64,000 bases of DNA from Histidinibacterium aquaticum (GCF_008710275.1 NZ_VYQE01000003.1:496001-560000); one strand, 5' to 3'. Numbered from the stretch's first letter, positions 54,558-63,976 are shown. Made by a program: numbers and translations. Notes: generated by a model not told the origin, from the letters alone.

Positions 54558-56208
54558 TCATCTCGGTTCGCTGCGCAGCCCTTGAAGAATGGCCCAGCAG
54601 AGAAACAGCAGTACGATCGTGAAGATGATCCCCGTCGCGTTCACCATGGCCTGTAGGGCCGTCAGTCCACCCCCGATGAGCAGAACGATCGCCAGGATTC
54701 CCTCGGTGGTCGCCCAGAACACGCGCTGGGCCCTCGGAGAGTCCGTCTTGCCACCCGCGGTGATGGTATCGATGACGAGGCTACCCGAGTCAGACGAGGT
54801 GATGAAGAAGACCAGGACAAGGATGATCCCGAGCGTCGAGGTCACGTAGGTCAGGGGCATGTCGCCGAACATGGCGAACATGGCGAGGGAGTCGTTATAT
54901 TCCGCGATGACGTTCTGGTAGACGCCGCTTTCGGTGCCCAGTGTCGCGACCTGGGTGATCGCGGTGCCGCCGAAGGTCGCCATCCAGAAGACGGCCACCA
55001 GCGTGGGAACAAGCATGACACAGGTTATGAATTCGCGAACCGTCCGCCCCCGGCTGACGCGGGCGATGAACATGCCCACGAAGGGTGACCACGAAATCCA
55101 CCAGGCCCAGTAGAACGAGGTCCAGCTTTCCCGGAACGTGTCGTCCTCTCGGCCGATCGGGTTCGACAGCGGGATGATGTCCGCGGCGTAGGTCGAAAGG
55201 CCGTTCCATGTGTCCTTCAGTATCTGAAGGGTCGGCCCGGCGAAGAAGACGAAGAACAGCAGCAACACGGCAAAGCACATGTTGGCGTTCGACAGGACCT
55301 TCACCCCGCCATCGATACCCCTGATGACGGAGATGAGGGCCACCGCGGTCACGCCGATGATGACGACGATCTGCGTGTTCAGGGTCTCCGGCAGGCCGAA
55401 CACGTAGTGCAGCCCGGACGTGGCCTGTTGCGCGCCGAGCCCGAGCGACGTCGTAAGCCCGAACAGGGTCGCGAAGACCGCGATGATATCGATGATGTGG
55501 CCCGGCCAGCCCCATACGCGGTCACCTAGCAGCGGAAAGAAAGCGGAGCGGATCGAGAGCGGGAGCTGCTTGTTGTAGGTGAACAGCGCAAGGCTCAATG
55601 CGACGATGGTATAGGCGGCCCAGGGGTGCAGGCCGAAGTGGAAGATCGTAGCGGCGAGCCCGTGCCCCCGGGCATCGGCAAGCTGGGCCTGGTCGACTTC
55701 ACCCGTTTCCGTATTGATGGGGCCTTCCAACCCTAGCGGGCCCGAGACCTGCATGTGGTAGACCGGCTCCAACACCCCGAAGAACATGAGACCGATGCCC
55801 ATGCCTGCCGCGAAGAGCATCGCGAACCAGGAAAGGTAGCCGAAATCGGGAGTGGCCTCGGTCCCGCCAAGCTTCACCCTGCCCCATGGGCTGACGACGA
55901 GAAACAGGCAGAAGACGACGAAGATGTTCGCGGCCGACAGGAAAAGCCAGTCGAAGGTCTTCGTCACGAAATCGAAGAGCCAGTTGAAAACGGCCCCGGC
56001 CTGATCCTGGAATATCAGCGTGACCAAGACGAAGGTAACGATGGTCAACGAGGAGATGAAGAAGACCGGGTTGTGGATATCGAACGTGAGCGGCCCGATG
56101 GACCGCTGAATGTTATCCTGACCAACCCTGTAGTCGGTATCGATTGTATTGACCCTGCCGTCCGGTGACGGGATATCAAGGTCCTCGGATGACGTATCGG
56201 ACTTTCAC
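54558..56208 (-). CDS. BCCT family (betaine/carnitine/choline) transporter with suspected 5' frameshift
   Basis: About 550 residues if read from a GTG at 56208; Na+- or H+-coupled uptake of betaine-type compounds. Seen: FLFLVVSPWGRVKLGG, WFAMLFAAGMGIGLMFFGVLEPVYH (TM3), HFGLHPWAAYTIVALSLALF, TSFYWAWWISWSPFVGMFIARVSRGRTVREFI and SSDSGSLVIDTI. The frame reads clearly BCCT-like from position 56204 down (TDYRVGQDNIQRSIGPLTFDIHNPVFF), yet it has no ATG/GTG/TTG before a TTG at 56048, which would cut the first helix. An AGGGAGG-CCTTG-GTG start is present one base out of frame: GTGAAAG would be in frame as GTGAAG. So either a single A insertion or sequencing error, or a non-standard start. Confidence 0.8.
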
Positions 56209-56289
56209 CAAGGCCTCCCTTATTGTCTTTTTCACAAGTTCAGCGCGGTTGCGCTGCATGAACCGAGCAACTGGGACCGAGAAACTTTT

Positions 56290-56703
56290 CTAGCTCCGGA
56301 CGACGTAGACGGAACATCTCGCGTGAGCGACGACATGACTGGCCGTCGTTCCGAGGAGGTAGTCCTGCACCTTGGGGTTGGCGGCTTCCATGACGATCAC
56401 GTCGACCGATTTCGCGGCGGCGAGCCTGACGATCTCCCGATGAACCGCGCCCTTCTTCACGACGCGCTCGACCTCGACATCCCCGCTCGAATTCCTGGAT
56501 ATGAACTTGTCGAGCTCCTTGCCCCAGTATTCGGCAGGATCGAGGATATTCAGGTTTCTCTCGAACTCCGGGGCGACGCTTGCAACGATCAGCTTCGCCT
56601 TGTGCCGCTTCGCCATCTCCAGTGCTTCATCGAATGCATTCGTGCTTTCCACGACGTGCCGGATGTTCACCGGGCACAGTATCGTCTTCACAGTCATCGG
56701 CAT
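56290..56703 (-). CDS. universal stress protein (UspA family)
   Basis: 137 residues, one Usp domain. KTILCPVNIRHVVESTNAFDEALEMAKRHKAKLIVASVAP at the N-terminus and, at the C-terminus, VDVIVMEAANPKVQDYLLGTTASHVVAHARCSVYVVRS with the ATP-binding pattern G(2x)G(9x)G partly kept (GTTASHVV). A LacI- or stress-linked role cannot be told. It is 81 bases upstream of the BCCT gene on the same strand, an association seen often for osmolyte transporters and Usp proteins, so a shared transcript is likely. Confidence 0.88.
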   Translation of the reverse strand: MPMTVKTILCPVNIRHVVESTNAFDEALEMAKRHKAKLIVASVAPEFERNLNILDPAEYWGKELDKFISRNSSGDVEVERVVKKGAVHREIVRLAAAKSVDVIVMEAANPKVQDYLLGTTASHVVAHARCSVYVVRS

Positions 56704-56969
56704 GCGGCCCCCGATCGATGTTGAAACGGGAAAACTCGAAGATCGTTACCGGATGGCTGTCAGCCCTCAACTCCGGGGCGAGCTAGGCCGACCACAGCAT
56801 ATTTCAACCAACCAGTGGTTCGGCAGCCTCCGCAGCGGACCGTATGCAGCGAAGATTCGATCCAATCCCGGTCTCCGACAGTTCGCTTGGGTGGCGAGAG
56901 AATGTTCGGGACGGGACGAGGCCCTCGTCCGGTTCGCGGTCGTCTTCTCGCCTCACTCGATCGCGCAAC

Positions 56970-57647
56970 TCAGCCCGTCGGCATCACCGTCACCTCGGTG
57001 ACGTTTGCCCGCGCAGGCTGGTTCAATGCGAACATGACGGCACTGGCCACATCCTCGGGTTTCAGCTTGTCCGGCTTGGGCTCGGAGAAGAACGGCGTAT
57101 CGACCATGCCGGGGGCGACCACGGAGCAGCGCCCGCCCCATTCTCGCATCTCCTGGGCCATGTTCCCGGCGTAGCCATGCACGAACCACTTCGACGCCCC
57201 GTAGATCGAGCCGGGGATATGAATCTTGCCCGCGACCGAACCGGTCAGGACGAGATGCCCGCGTGTCTTGCGAAGCTCCGGCAGGCTTGCCCGCGCGGTA
57301 TAGAGCAGCGCCATGATGTTCAGGTCGATCATCCTGCGCCATTCCTCCGGGTCGCCGTTCTCGGTGCCCGGCGTGTCGAGGCCGGTTCCTGCATTGGCGA
57401 AGGCCGCGTTCAGTCCGCCGAACCGCTCTGCCGTTTCGGCGATGGCCCTCTGCTGCGCCGAAAGGTCGGTGGCGTCTCCGGGCACGCAGTGGCTCGCCTC
57501 ACCCAGTTCCTCGTGGAGCGCCTCGAGCTTGTCCTCTGAGCGAGCCATCAGTCCGACGGTCCAGCCTTCCGCGACGGCCGCGCGCGCCGTGGCCGCACCG
57601 ATGCCACTGGACGCGCCCGTTATGAAAAGTGTCCTGCGATCCGCCAT
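56970..57647 (-). CDS. SDR family oxidoreductase
   Basis: 225 residues, classical SDR: TGASSGIGAATARAAVAEGW (~10-29), NAAFANAGTGL, catalytic Ser in LTGSVAGKIHI and Tyr-Lys in YGASKWFVHGYAGNMAQEM, then VVAPGMVDTPFF. The C-terminus (ANVTEVTVMPTG) is typical for the clade of short NADP-dependent enzymes acting on small alcohols or 3-hydroxy acids. Substrate not determined. Upstream (57648-57904) no further ORF was supported; the gap 56704-56969 between this gene and usp also looks empty. Confidence 0.88.
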   Translation of the reverse strand: MADRRTLFITGASSGIGAATARAAVAEGWTVGLMARSEDKLEALHEELGEASHCVPGDATDLSAQQRAIAETAERFGGLNAAFANAGTGLDTPGTENGDPEEWRRMIDLNIMALLYTARASLPELRKTRGHLVLTGSVAGKIHIPGSIYGASKWFVHGYAGNMAQEMREWGGRCSVVAPGMVDTPFFSEPKPDKLKPEDVASAVMFALNQPARANVTEVTVMPTG

Positions 57648-57904
57648 GTGGTACCTCTCTGCAAACTGGTCGGTAGGTAATTCGGCTGATCCAGCGATCG
57701 ACCCCTCCCTGCACTGCGCTCATGTCAGATCGCGTCGGCGCCTCCGGCGATGGCTCTTCGGCGACTGCAATCCCGGCCGGCCGCGGGCGAATGAGAGGTC
57801 GATCCACGTCTTATTCGCGTCCTCGGGTGGAAGGCGACCACTCAGGTCCTTCAGCACCCACATTGACCCGCCAAAACTCCTATACTATGGAACGACGGTA
57901 CCGA

Positions 57905-57978
57905 GCGGGCATGGTGAAATGGTATCACACGAGCCTTCCAAGCTCTTGGTGCGGGTTCGATTCCCGCTGCCCGCTCCA
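57905..57978 (+). tRNA. tRNA-Gly (anticodon UCC)
   Basis: A full cloverleaf of 74 bases. Acceptor arms GCGGGCA (57905-57911) and TGCCCGC (57968-57974), discriminator T, encoded CCA (57976-57978). The anticodon arm GAGC-CTTCCAA-GCTC has TCC as anticodon, reading glycine GGA codons. The T arm GCGGG-TTCGATT-CCCGC is canonical. A candidate promoter stretch TATACTATGG lies just upstream (57881-57890). No duplicated 3' end was seen nearby, so no sign of use as an integration site. Confidence 0.95.
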
Positions 57979-57999
57979 ACCTCCCGACCTCGACCGCAC

Positions 58000-58953
58000 T
58001 CAGGCGCCCAGCGCCTCGTCGAGCCCGTCCTCGAAGCCGATCTTCGGACGCCAGCCCAGGCGGTCGGCCGCCCGGGTGATGTCGAGTGTCTGGCTGTAGG
58101 CCAGTGCGCCCACCGAGTATCGCGTCGCCCGGGGCTCGGAGCGGTAGCCCCCGAGCGCGGACAGACCGGTGAGAACGCGGGCCGCCGCCATGGCGAATGG
58201 GACCGGCATCGGGCGCCAGCGCAGCGGGAGACGGCGGCGCTCGCAGACCCGCTCGATCACTTCGCGGACAGACAACGGCGTGCCCCCGGAGATGTTGAAC
58301 ACGGGTGAGCCCTGCAGCTCCTTCGCGTCGAGGGCTGCGATGCAGGCCGCGACCGCGTCGTCGACATGCGTCAGGTCCGTCACCGCCCAGCCCCCGCGCA
58401 TCAGCGGCAACGGCCCCCGGCGGGCCGCGCGTTCGAGCCGCGGCAGGAGCGTGCGCTCTCCGCGTCCGTAGATCGCCCGCGGCCGCAGGACGACGGGACT
58501 GAGGTAGCGGGCCGAGAGCACCAGGGCCTCCGCCCGCCGCTTGGTCTCGGCGTAGCGGTTCACGGCCTGGGGCAGGCGCGTGTCCTCGCGCACCGCAACC
58601 TGGTCGGCCGCACGCCAGTAGACCGCCGGCGTCGAGACGAAGACGAACCGCTCCGCGCCCGATCGCCGCGCGAGGTCCAGCAGGACGCGCGTGGTCGCGA
58701 CGTTGGCGGTCTCGAATGCGGAGGCCGGGCCATAGGGGTCCGAGAGCCCGGCGCAGTGGATGATCGCGGTCGGGACGAGGTCTCCCGGAATCCCGGCAGA
58801 GAGGTCGGCCCGCATGACCGGGATGCCCTCCTGCTTCAGCCGGGCAAGCGGACGCGCCGCACGGCCCACGGCACAGACCTCCCGTCCCTGCCTGTGCAAC
58901 TCGCGGACGACGCGCCCGCCGAGGAATCCGGTGGCGCCGGTTACGAGGATCAC
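58000..58953 (-). CDS. NAD-dependent epimerase/dehydratase (3-beta-HSD/GalE-like extended SDR)
   Basis: 317 residues. VTGATGFLGGRVVRELHRQGREVCAVGR at ~4-31, FVSTPAVYWRA with the catalytic Ser/Tyr region, NRYAETKRRAEALVL (Tyr-x-x-x-Lys, ~150-154), LRPRAIYGRGERTLLPRL and DLTHVDDAVAACIAAL. Together with FNISGGTPLSVREVIERV it fits the 3-beta-hydroxysteroid dehydrogenase/epimerase group, acting on sterol-like or sugar substrates; not resolved. The GTG at 58953 has GGAG eight bases upstream; its frame does not extend credibly further. Confidence 0.85.
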   Translation of the reverse strand: MILVTGATGFLGGRVVRELHRQGREVCAVGRAARPLARLKQEGIPVMRADLSAGIPGDLVPTAIIHCAGLSDPYGPASAFETANVATTRVLLDLARRSGAERFVFVSTPAVYWRAADQVAVREDTRLPQAVNRYAETKRRAEALVLSARYLSPVVLRPRAIYGRGERTLLPRLERAARRGPLPLMRGGWAVTDLTHVDDAVAACIAALDAKELQGSPVFNISGGTPLSVREVIERVCERRRLPLRWRPMPVPFAMAAARVLTGLSALGGYRSEPRATRYSVGALAYSQTLDITRAADRLGWRPKIGFEDGLDEALGA

Positions 58954-59233
58954 GCTCTGTTCTCCAATGCCTGGGCCGATGTCGGGCGAACCGCGCCAGC
59001 ACCGCCCTTCAAGAGACAAGGTCCGCGAGGGGCCGGTCGGTTCCACCGGCCCGGACGATGGGCAGTGCCGCTGCGGCTGCATGCGTCCATCGCGCACCGC
59101 CTCAGTCCGTCCCGGTCCGGTCCGCCCATCGCTCAAACCCCAATCGCGGGGCTCACCGTGGGTGACGTAAGGGCAGATTGAAAGGTCTTCCGTACGTCCC
59201 GGCCCGACGGACCCGGGGCGTGACAAACAGGCC

Positions 59234-59977
59234 TCACCCGGAGGTGGGCAGCTCCATGTCGGGCAGCCGGTCGAAGGCCTGTTTCAGCGCGTCGCCCCAC
59301 CCTTCGCTGATCGTGCGGTAGTAGGCATCGTTGGCCTCCATCCGCCATGGCGTGCCGAGGCTGAGGCTCCCCTCTTCGTAGAGCGCCACGTCGAGCGGCA
59401 TGCCGACCGAGAGGTTGGCCTTGATCGTCGAGTCGAAGCTCACCACCAGCAGCTTCACCGCCGCTTCGAAGCTCATGGTACGTTCGAAGGCCCGCACGAG
59501 GATCGGACGGCCGTACTTCGTCTCGCCGATCTGGAAGAAGGGCGTGTCGTCCGAGGCTTCGATGAAATTGCCTTCCGGGTAGATCAGGAACAGCCGCACC
59601 GGCCCGCCCGCGATCTGCCCGCCGAGCAGCACCGTGGCGTTGAAGGCGGCGTCGGCCTTCTGCCCGCTGTCGGCCTGCCGGCCGATGACCTCGCGCAGGG
59701 TGTCGGCGACGATCCGGGCGACCTGGAACATCGAGGGCGCGGCGAAGATCGAGGGCTCGCGCTCCTCCGGGGCCTTCATCCGCTCGTCCAGGATCGAGAT
59801 CACGGCCTGGGTCGTCGCCAGGTTGCCCGCCGTCATCAGCGTCAGCACGCGCTCGCCGGGCTTTTCCCAGACGTGCATCTTGCGAAAGGTCGAGATGTTG
59901 TCGAGCCCGGCGTTCGTGCGGGTGTCCGACATCATGACCAGCCCGCGATCGAGCTTCAGCGCCACGCAATAGGTCAT
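59234..59977 (-). CDS. Anbu, proteasome-like peptidase (ancestral beta subunit)
   Basis: 247 residues, an Ntn-hydrolase relative of HslV and proteasome beta subunits. Starts MTYCVALKLDRGLVMMSDTRTNAGLDNISTFRKMHVW, the Anbu signature, with Thr2 as presumed nucleophile, plus GNLATTQAVISIL, ATVLLGGQIAGGPVRLFLIYPEGNFIEASDDTPFFQIGETKYGRPIL and LVVSFDSTIKANLSVGMPLDVALYEE. Last gene of the ATP-grasp, alpha-E, transglutaminase, Anbu set, the conserved Anbu cluster. Anbu forms helical oligomers in studied cases; its substrates are unknown. Confidence 0.92.
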   Translation of the reverse strand: MTYCVALKLDRGLVMMSDTRTNAGLDNISTFRKMHVWEKPGERVLTLMTAGNLATTQAVISILDERMKAPEEREPSIFAAPSMFQVARIVADTLREVIGRQADSGQKADAAFNATVLLGGQIAGGPVRLFLIYPEGNFIEASDDTPFFQIGETKYGRPILVRAFERTMSFEAAVKLLVVSFDSTIKANLSVGMPLDVALYEEGSLSLGTPWRMEANDAYYRTISEGWGDALKQAFDRLPDMELPTSG

Positions 59978-59999
59978 GCCCCGTCCCCGATCTGCGGCG

Positions 60000-60797
60000 C
60001 TACTGCTGCTGGACGGTGATGTCCACGCTGAGCCGTTCGCCGTCACCCCCGACCCTGGTGCCAGTTACAGGCGCGGCCTCGCCGTAGTCCAGTCCCGTCG
60101 CGACCCGGACGTAACGGATATCCGGCGACTGCCGGTTCGAGACGTCGAAGCCGACCCAGCCCAGACCGTCCACATGGGCCTCGGCCCAGGCGTGCGCGGC
60201 GTCCTGTTCGATCCGGTCGTCGAGCAGCAGGTAGCCCGAGACGTAACGCGCCGGGAAACCCATCTCCCGCGCGCAGGCCAGGAAGATGTGGGTATGGTCC
60301 TGGCAGACCCCCTTGCCCGCGACGGCGGCCTCCTCGGCGGTCCAGCCGGCGTGGGAGGCGCCGACCTCGTATGCCACCGCCTCGTTGATGATGCGACAGA
60401 GGCCGTGCAGCCGCTCGAGCTCTCCCTCGCCCTCGACCGCACGGATCAGCGCGCGGCACTCCTTGCCGGGCTTCGTGCGCGGCGTGACCTTCTCGTAGAG
60501 CCAGAGTGGGGCCGGCCCCCTGTGCGGGCCGATCACGCCGTGGGTCTCCTCCAGTTCGATCTGGCCCTGGCTCATGATCGTCAGCTCGGTGGTGTTCCGG
60601 TCGATGCTGATAAGCTCGACATGGTTGTTGTGATAGTCGTCGTACTCCAGCTCCTTCTTGCCGCCGGAGACGCCGGTCTGCCACTGGATCACGTTCTGCG
60701 CGCGGTTCGACTTGGGCACGAGGCGCAGCTGCTCCAGCCCGTGCCGGATCGGCTCGTCGAAGACGTAACGGGTGGTATGGCTGATCTGCAGGCGCAT
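60000..60797 (-). CDS. transglutaminase-like cysteine peptidase (Anbu cluster)
   Basis: 265 residues. N-terminal beta domain (ISHTTRYVFDEPIRHGLEQLRLVPKS) and a transglutaminase core with the catalytic triad Cys165 (GKGVCQDHTH), His202 (DAAHAWAEAH) and Asp218 (VGFDVSNRQ). Predicted cytoplasmic protease or amide-bond enzyme acting with the ATP-grasp and alpha-E proteins of the same set. Located 22 bases from Anbu and three bases from the alpha-E gene, so one operon. Confidence 0.92.
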   Translation of the reverse strand: MRLQISHTTRYVFDEPIRHGLEQLRLVPKSNRAQNVIQWQTGVSGGKKELEYDDYHNNHVELISIDRNTTELTIMSQGQIELEETHGVIGPHRGPAPLWLYEKVTPRTKPGKECRALIRAVEGEGELERLHGLCRIINEAVAYEVGASHAGWTAEEAAVAGKGVCQDHTHIFLACAREMGFPARYVSGYLLLDDRIEQDAAHAWAEAHVDGLGWVGFDVSNRQSPDIRYVRVATGLDYGEAAPVTGTRVGGDGERLSVDITVQQQ

Positions 60798-60800
60798 GGA

Positions 60801-61745
60801 TTACTCGTAGAAGCGGTAGTCGACTTCGACCTGGCGGCCGACGTCGGCGATCGAGCCGAGGAAGGACTGGATGTATTCGTGCAGTCCGTAGTCGAAGATG
60901 TCATCCACTTCCTGCGCACGCACCGAGCTCGCGAGGCGCTCCGCCATATCGGCGGACTCGGTCTGCTGGCCGTAGTCGTTGACCAGGTAGCGCAGGTTCT
61001 CGTGGATCTTGGAGCAGCAGAAATTCAGGCTGCGCGGCATCCGCTTGTCGAGGATCAGGAACTGCACGATCTCCTGCGGCCGCACCCGGCTGCCGTGGAC
61101 CATGCGGTACCCGCCCCGCGCCGAGACCGACTCCAGGATCGATTCCCACTGCACGTTGTCGAGGTCCGACCCCACCGCCGCGGCGGCGGGCAGCAGGATG
61201 TAGTACTTCACGTCGAGGATGCGCGCCGTGCTGTCGGCCCGCTCCAGGAAGGTCCCGATCCTCAGGAAGTCGTAGATGTCGTTGCGCAGCATGGTGCCGT
61301 GCGTGGCGCCGCGGACAAGCGCCGTGCGGCTCCGGATCAGCTGCAGGCACTCCGGCAGATCGCGCTCGCCGACCTTCCGGGCCAGCGCGTCCCGCACGGC
61401 CATGTAGCAGCCGTTCATCGCCTCCCACATCTCCTCGGTCAGCGCGGTGCGCACCATGCGGGCGTTCTGCCGCGCCGACTTGATCGATGAGAGGACCGAC
61501 GACGGGTTGTCCGGCGACCGCAGCATCCAGTCGATCGCGTCGTCGCGCGTCACCTCGCCGTGCCCCGCCATGTAGCCGTCCCAGCCGCCCGCGGCCTGCA
61601 GGATGGAGCCCCATTCGTCGTCCGCCCCGCTCAGGCGGGTGAGCGCGATGCGCTGGCCAGCGTCCGCCAGCCGCGCCGTGTTCTCCGCCCGCTCCAGCGA
61701 GCGCGACAGCCAGTAGAGACCGTTCGCCGTCTTGCCCAGCATCAC
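60801..61745 (-). CDS. alpha-E domain-containing protein (DUF403, Anbu cluster)
   Basis: 314 residues, all-helical. MLGKTANGLYWLSRSLERAENTARLADAGQRIALTR at the N-terminus and the C-terminal VDDIFDYGLHEYIQSFLGSIADVGRQVEVDYRF match the alpha-E family, which nearly always travels with a circularly permuted ATP-grasp enzyme. No enzymatic residues are known; a partner or scaffold role is assumed. One base separates its start from the ATP-grasp gene's stop region (2-base gap). Confidence 0.92.
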   Translation of the reverse strand: MMLGKTANGLYWLSRSLERAENTARLADAGQRIALTRLSGADDEWGSILQAAGGWDGYMAGHGEVTRDDAIDWMLRSPDNPSSVLSSIKSARQNARMVRTALTEEMWEAMNGCYMAVRDALARKVGERDLPECLQLIRSRTALVRGATHGTMLRNDIYDFLRIGTFLERADSTARILDVKYYILLPAAAAVGSDLDNVQWESILESVSARGGYRMVHGSRVRPQEIVQFLILDKRMPRSLNFCCSKIHENLRYLVNDYGQQTESADMAERLASSVRAQEVDDIFDYGLHEYIQSFLGSIADVGRQVEVDYRFYE

Positions 61746-61747
61746 CG

Positions 61748-63172
61748 TCAGTCCCCGAGCACCCAGGTGTCCTTGGTCCCGCCGCCCTGGCTCGAGTTGA
61801 CCACCAGCGAGCCCTTCTTGAGCGCCACGCGGGTCAGCCCGCCTGGCGTGATGTTCACCTTGTCAGGCGAGACCAGAACGAAGGGCCGCAGGTCGACGTG
61901 GCGCGGGGCCAGTCCCTTGCGGGTGAAGATCGGCACCGTCGAGAGCGAGAGCGTCGGCTGCGCGATGTAGTTGCCGGGACGCGCCTCGAGCTTCTTGCGG
62001 AACTCGGCCAGCTCCTTGCGCGACGCCGCGGGCCCGATCAGCATCCCGTAGCCGCCCGAGCCGTGGACCTCCTTGACCACCAGGTCCTTGAGGTTGTCGA
62101 GCACGTACTTCAGCGAGTCCGGCTCATTGCAGCGCCAGGTCGGCACGTTCTGCAGGATCGCCTTCTCGCCGGTGTAGAACTCGACGATCTCGGGCATGTA
62201 GCTGTAGATCGCCTTGTCGTCGGCGATCCCCGTGCCCGGCGCGTTGGCGATGGTGATGCCGCCCGCCCGGTAGACGTCCATGATCCCTGGCACGCCCAGC
62301 GCGCTGTCGGGATTGAAGTTCAGCGGGTCGAGGAAGTCGTCGTCGACCCTGCGGTAGAGCACGTCGATGGGCTGGTAGCCCTGCGTCGTCCGCATGGCGA
62401 CGCGGCCGTCCACCACCTGCAGGTCATGCCCCTCGACCAGCTCCACGCCCATCTGGTCGGCGAGGAAGGCGTGCTCGAAATAGGCCGAGTTGTAGATCCC
62501 CGGCGTCAGCACGGCGACGGTGGGATCCTCGCCCGCCCCGATCGGCGCGCAGGCGCCCAGCGAGCGGCGCAGGTCGCGCGGGTAGTTCTGGACCGGCTGC
62601 ACGCGCGTCCGGCTGAAGAGCTCGGGGAACATCTGCAGCATCGTCTCGCGGTTCTCGAGCATGTAGCTCACGCCCGAGGGGGTCCGCGCGTTGTCCTCCA
62701 GCACGAAGAACTCGTCGTCGCCCGTCCGCACGAGATCGATGCCCACGATATGCGTGTAGACGCCGCCCGGCGGGGTCACGCCGCACATCTGCGGCAGGAA
62801 GGCCGCGTTGCGCTTGAGCATGTCCAGCGGCACCCGCCCCGCCTTCACGATCTCCTGCCGGTTGTAGATGTCGTGAAGGAAGGCGTTGAGCGCCCTCACC
62901 CGCTGCTCGATCCCGCGCGAGAGGCGCTGCCATTCCTGCGCGGAGATGATCCGCGGGATGATGTCGAAGGGGATCAGCCGCTCCTCGGCCTCCGACCTCC
63001 CGTAGACGTTGAAGGTGATGCCGGTGAGGCGGAAGACATCCTCGGCTTCGCGCTGCTTGGCGCGCAGCCGGGAGTGATCCTCGCCGTCGAACCACTCCTG
63101 GAAGGCGGAGTAGGGACCGCGCAGCGAGTCCCCCTTGCCCCACATCTCGTCGAAAGGCGTCGTCTCGGTCAT
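61748..63172 (-). CDS. circularly permuted ATP-grasp protein (DUF404/407, Anbu cluster)
   Basis: 474 residues. Predicted ATP-dependent amide/peptide ligase. Typical segments: FDIIPRIISAQEWQRLSRGIEQRVRALNAFLHDIYNRQ (~72-110), VYTHIVGIDLVRTGDDEFFVLEDNARTPSGVSYMLENR (~137-174), DVLYRRVDDDFLDP, GGITIANAPGTGIADDKAIYSYMPEIV (~310-336) and VVKEVHGSGGYGMLIGP. ATG at 63172 gives the expected MTETTPFDEMWG N-terminus. First gene of the Anbu operon, divergent to nothing on its right (the SRAP gene upstream is on the same strand, 94 bases away). Confidence 0.93.
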   Translation of the reverse strand: MTETTPFDEMWGKGDSLRGPYSAFQEWFDGEDHSRLRAKQREAEDVFRLTGITFNVYGRSEAEERLIPFDIIPRIISAQEWQRLSRGIEQRVRALNAFLHDIYNRQEIVKAGRVPLDMLKRNAAFLPQMCGVTPPGGVYTHIVGIDLVRTGDDEFFVLEDNARTPSGVSYMLENRETMLQMFPELFSRTRVQPVQNYPRDLRRSLGACAPIGAGEDPTVAVLTPGIYNSAYFEHAFLADQMGVELVEGHDLQVVDGRVAMRTTQGYQPIDVLYRRVDDDFLDPLNFNPDSALGVPGIMDVYRAGGITIANAPGTGIADDKAIYSYMPEIVEFYTGEKAILQNVPTWRCNEPDSLKYVLDNLKDLVVKEVHGSGGYGMLIGPAASRKELAEFRKKLEARPGNYIAQPTLSLSTVPIFTRKGLAPRHVDLRPFVLVSPDKVNITPGGLTRVALKKGSLVVNSSQGGGTKDTWVLGD

Positions 63173-63266
63173 GACACCAGCTTTGCCCCGAAACCCGGCG
63201 AAGACAATGCGTTGCATCGGGGGCCTGCGCCTTTCCCGCGCAATCGCCTAAATTTCAGGCAGCCCG

Positions 63267-63932
63267 TCAGGCCTCGACCGGCTCGATCAGCTCCGGCCCG
63301 CTGGCGCGGTTGGAGTTCACGGCCCGGTCGACCCGGTGAAACCGGAGCGTGTCCTCGGGCGGCGCATGCATGAGCGTCGCCGCCCCGTGCCCGGCCTCTC
63401 CCAGCCAGAGCGGCCAGTCCGCCCGTTCCAGCACCACCGGCATCCGGGTGTGGATGCGGCTCATGGTGGCGTTCGCCCCTGTCGTCACCACCGCGCAGGT
63501 CACCAGCCGCTCGCCGCCCCGCTCCCAGATCTGCCAGACCCCGGCGAAGGCCATCGGATCGCCGTCCGCCCGGGTGATGTACCAGGGAAAGCGCGTGCCT
63601 TCGGCATCCTTGGTCCATTCGTAGAAGCCCGATGCCGGGATGATGCAGCGCCGTTCCTTCGCCGCTGTCCGGAAGGCCGGCTTCTCGACGATCGTCTCGG
63701 CGCGCGCATTGATGAGTAGCGGCCCGTCGGAAGGCGTCTTGTACCAGTGCGGCAGGAATCCCCACCGCATCGGCCCCAGCCGCCGGCTCCCCTCGGCCGA
63801 GACCACGGTGTGCACCGTATCGGTCGGGCAGACGTTGTAGTTCGGCACATCCGGCAGGTCGTTCGCCGGGACGGCGTCGAAGAGCTGCACCATGGCCTCA
63901 TGGGGCAGGGTTATGGCCATGCGTCCGCACAT
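63267..63932 (-). CDS. SOS response-associated peptidase (SRAP, YedK/HMCES family)
   Basis: 221 residues. Begins MCGRMAITLP; Cys2 becomes N-terminal after Met removal and forms a covalent crosslink with abasic sites in single-stranded DNA in YedK/HMCES. Also seen: NYNVCPTD, RWGFLPHWYK, LINARAETIVEKPAFR (Asn of the active site), RCIIPASGFYEWTK (Glu) and RMPVVLERADWPLWL. The start at 63932 is fixed by the need for Cys2. Involved in protection of damaged replication forks. The 45-base gap to the next gene probably holds two divergent promoters. Confidence 0.93.
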   Translation of the reverse strand: MCGRMAITLPHEAMVQLFDAVPANDLPDVPNYNVCPTDTVHTVVSAEGSRRLGPMRWGFLPHWYKTPSDGPLLINARAETIVEKPAFRTAAKERRCIIPASGFYEWTKDAEGTRFPWYITRADGDPMAFAGVWQIWERGGERLVTCAVVTTGANATMSRIHTRMPVVLERADWPLWLGEAGHGAATLMHAPPEDTLRFHRVDRAVNSNRASGPELIEPVEA

Positions 63933-63976
63933 GGGCCATAAGATGGGCCCGAACACAGCCGGAGTCATCCCCGCCC

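Noticed and set aside
53502-57650. Horizontally acquired block (BCCT, usp, SDR, DUF6639)
   Set aside because: Codon use looked slightly less GC-rich by eye, but I could not compute it and no mobility genes or repeats flank it.
57648-57904. Small ORFs between the SDR gene and tRNA-Gly
   Set aside because: No Shine-Dalgarno or conserved pattern; likely just the promoter regions of both neighbours.
57905-57978. tRNA-Gly as an integration (att) site of a genomic island
   Set aside because: No integrase and no repeated copy of the tRNA 3' end was found in the window.
58366-59181. ORFs on the + strand over the epimerase gene and the gap 58954-59233
   Set aside because: Arg/Pro-rich translations without motif or ribosome-binding site; the gap itself shows no gene I can support.
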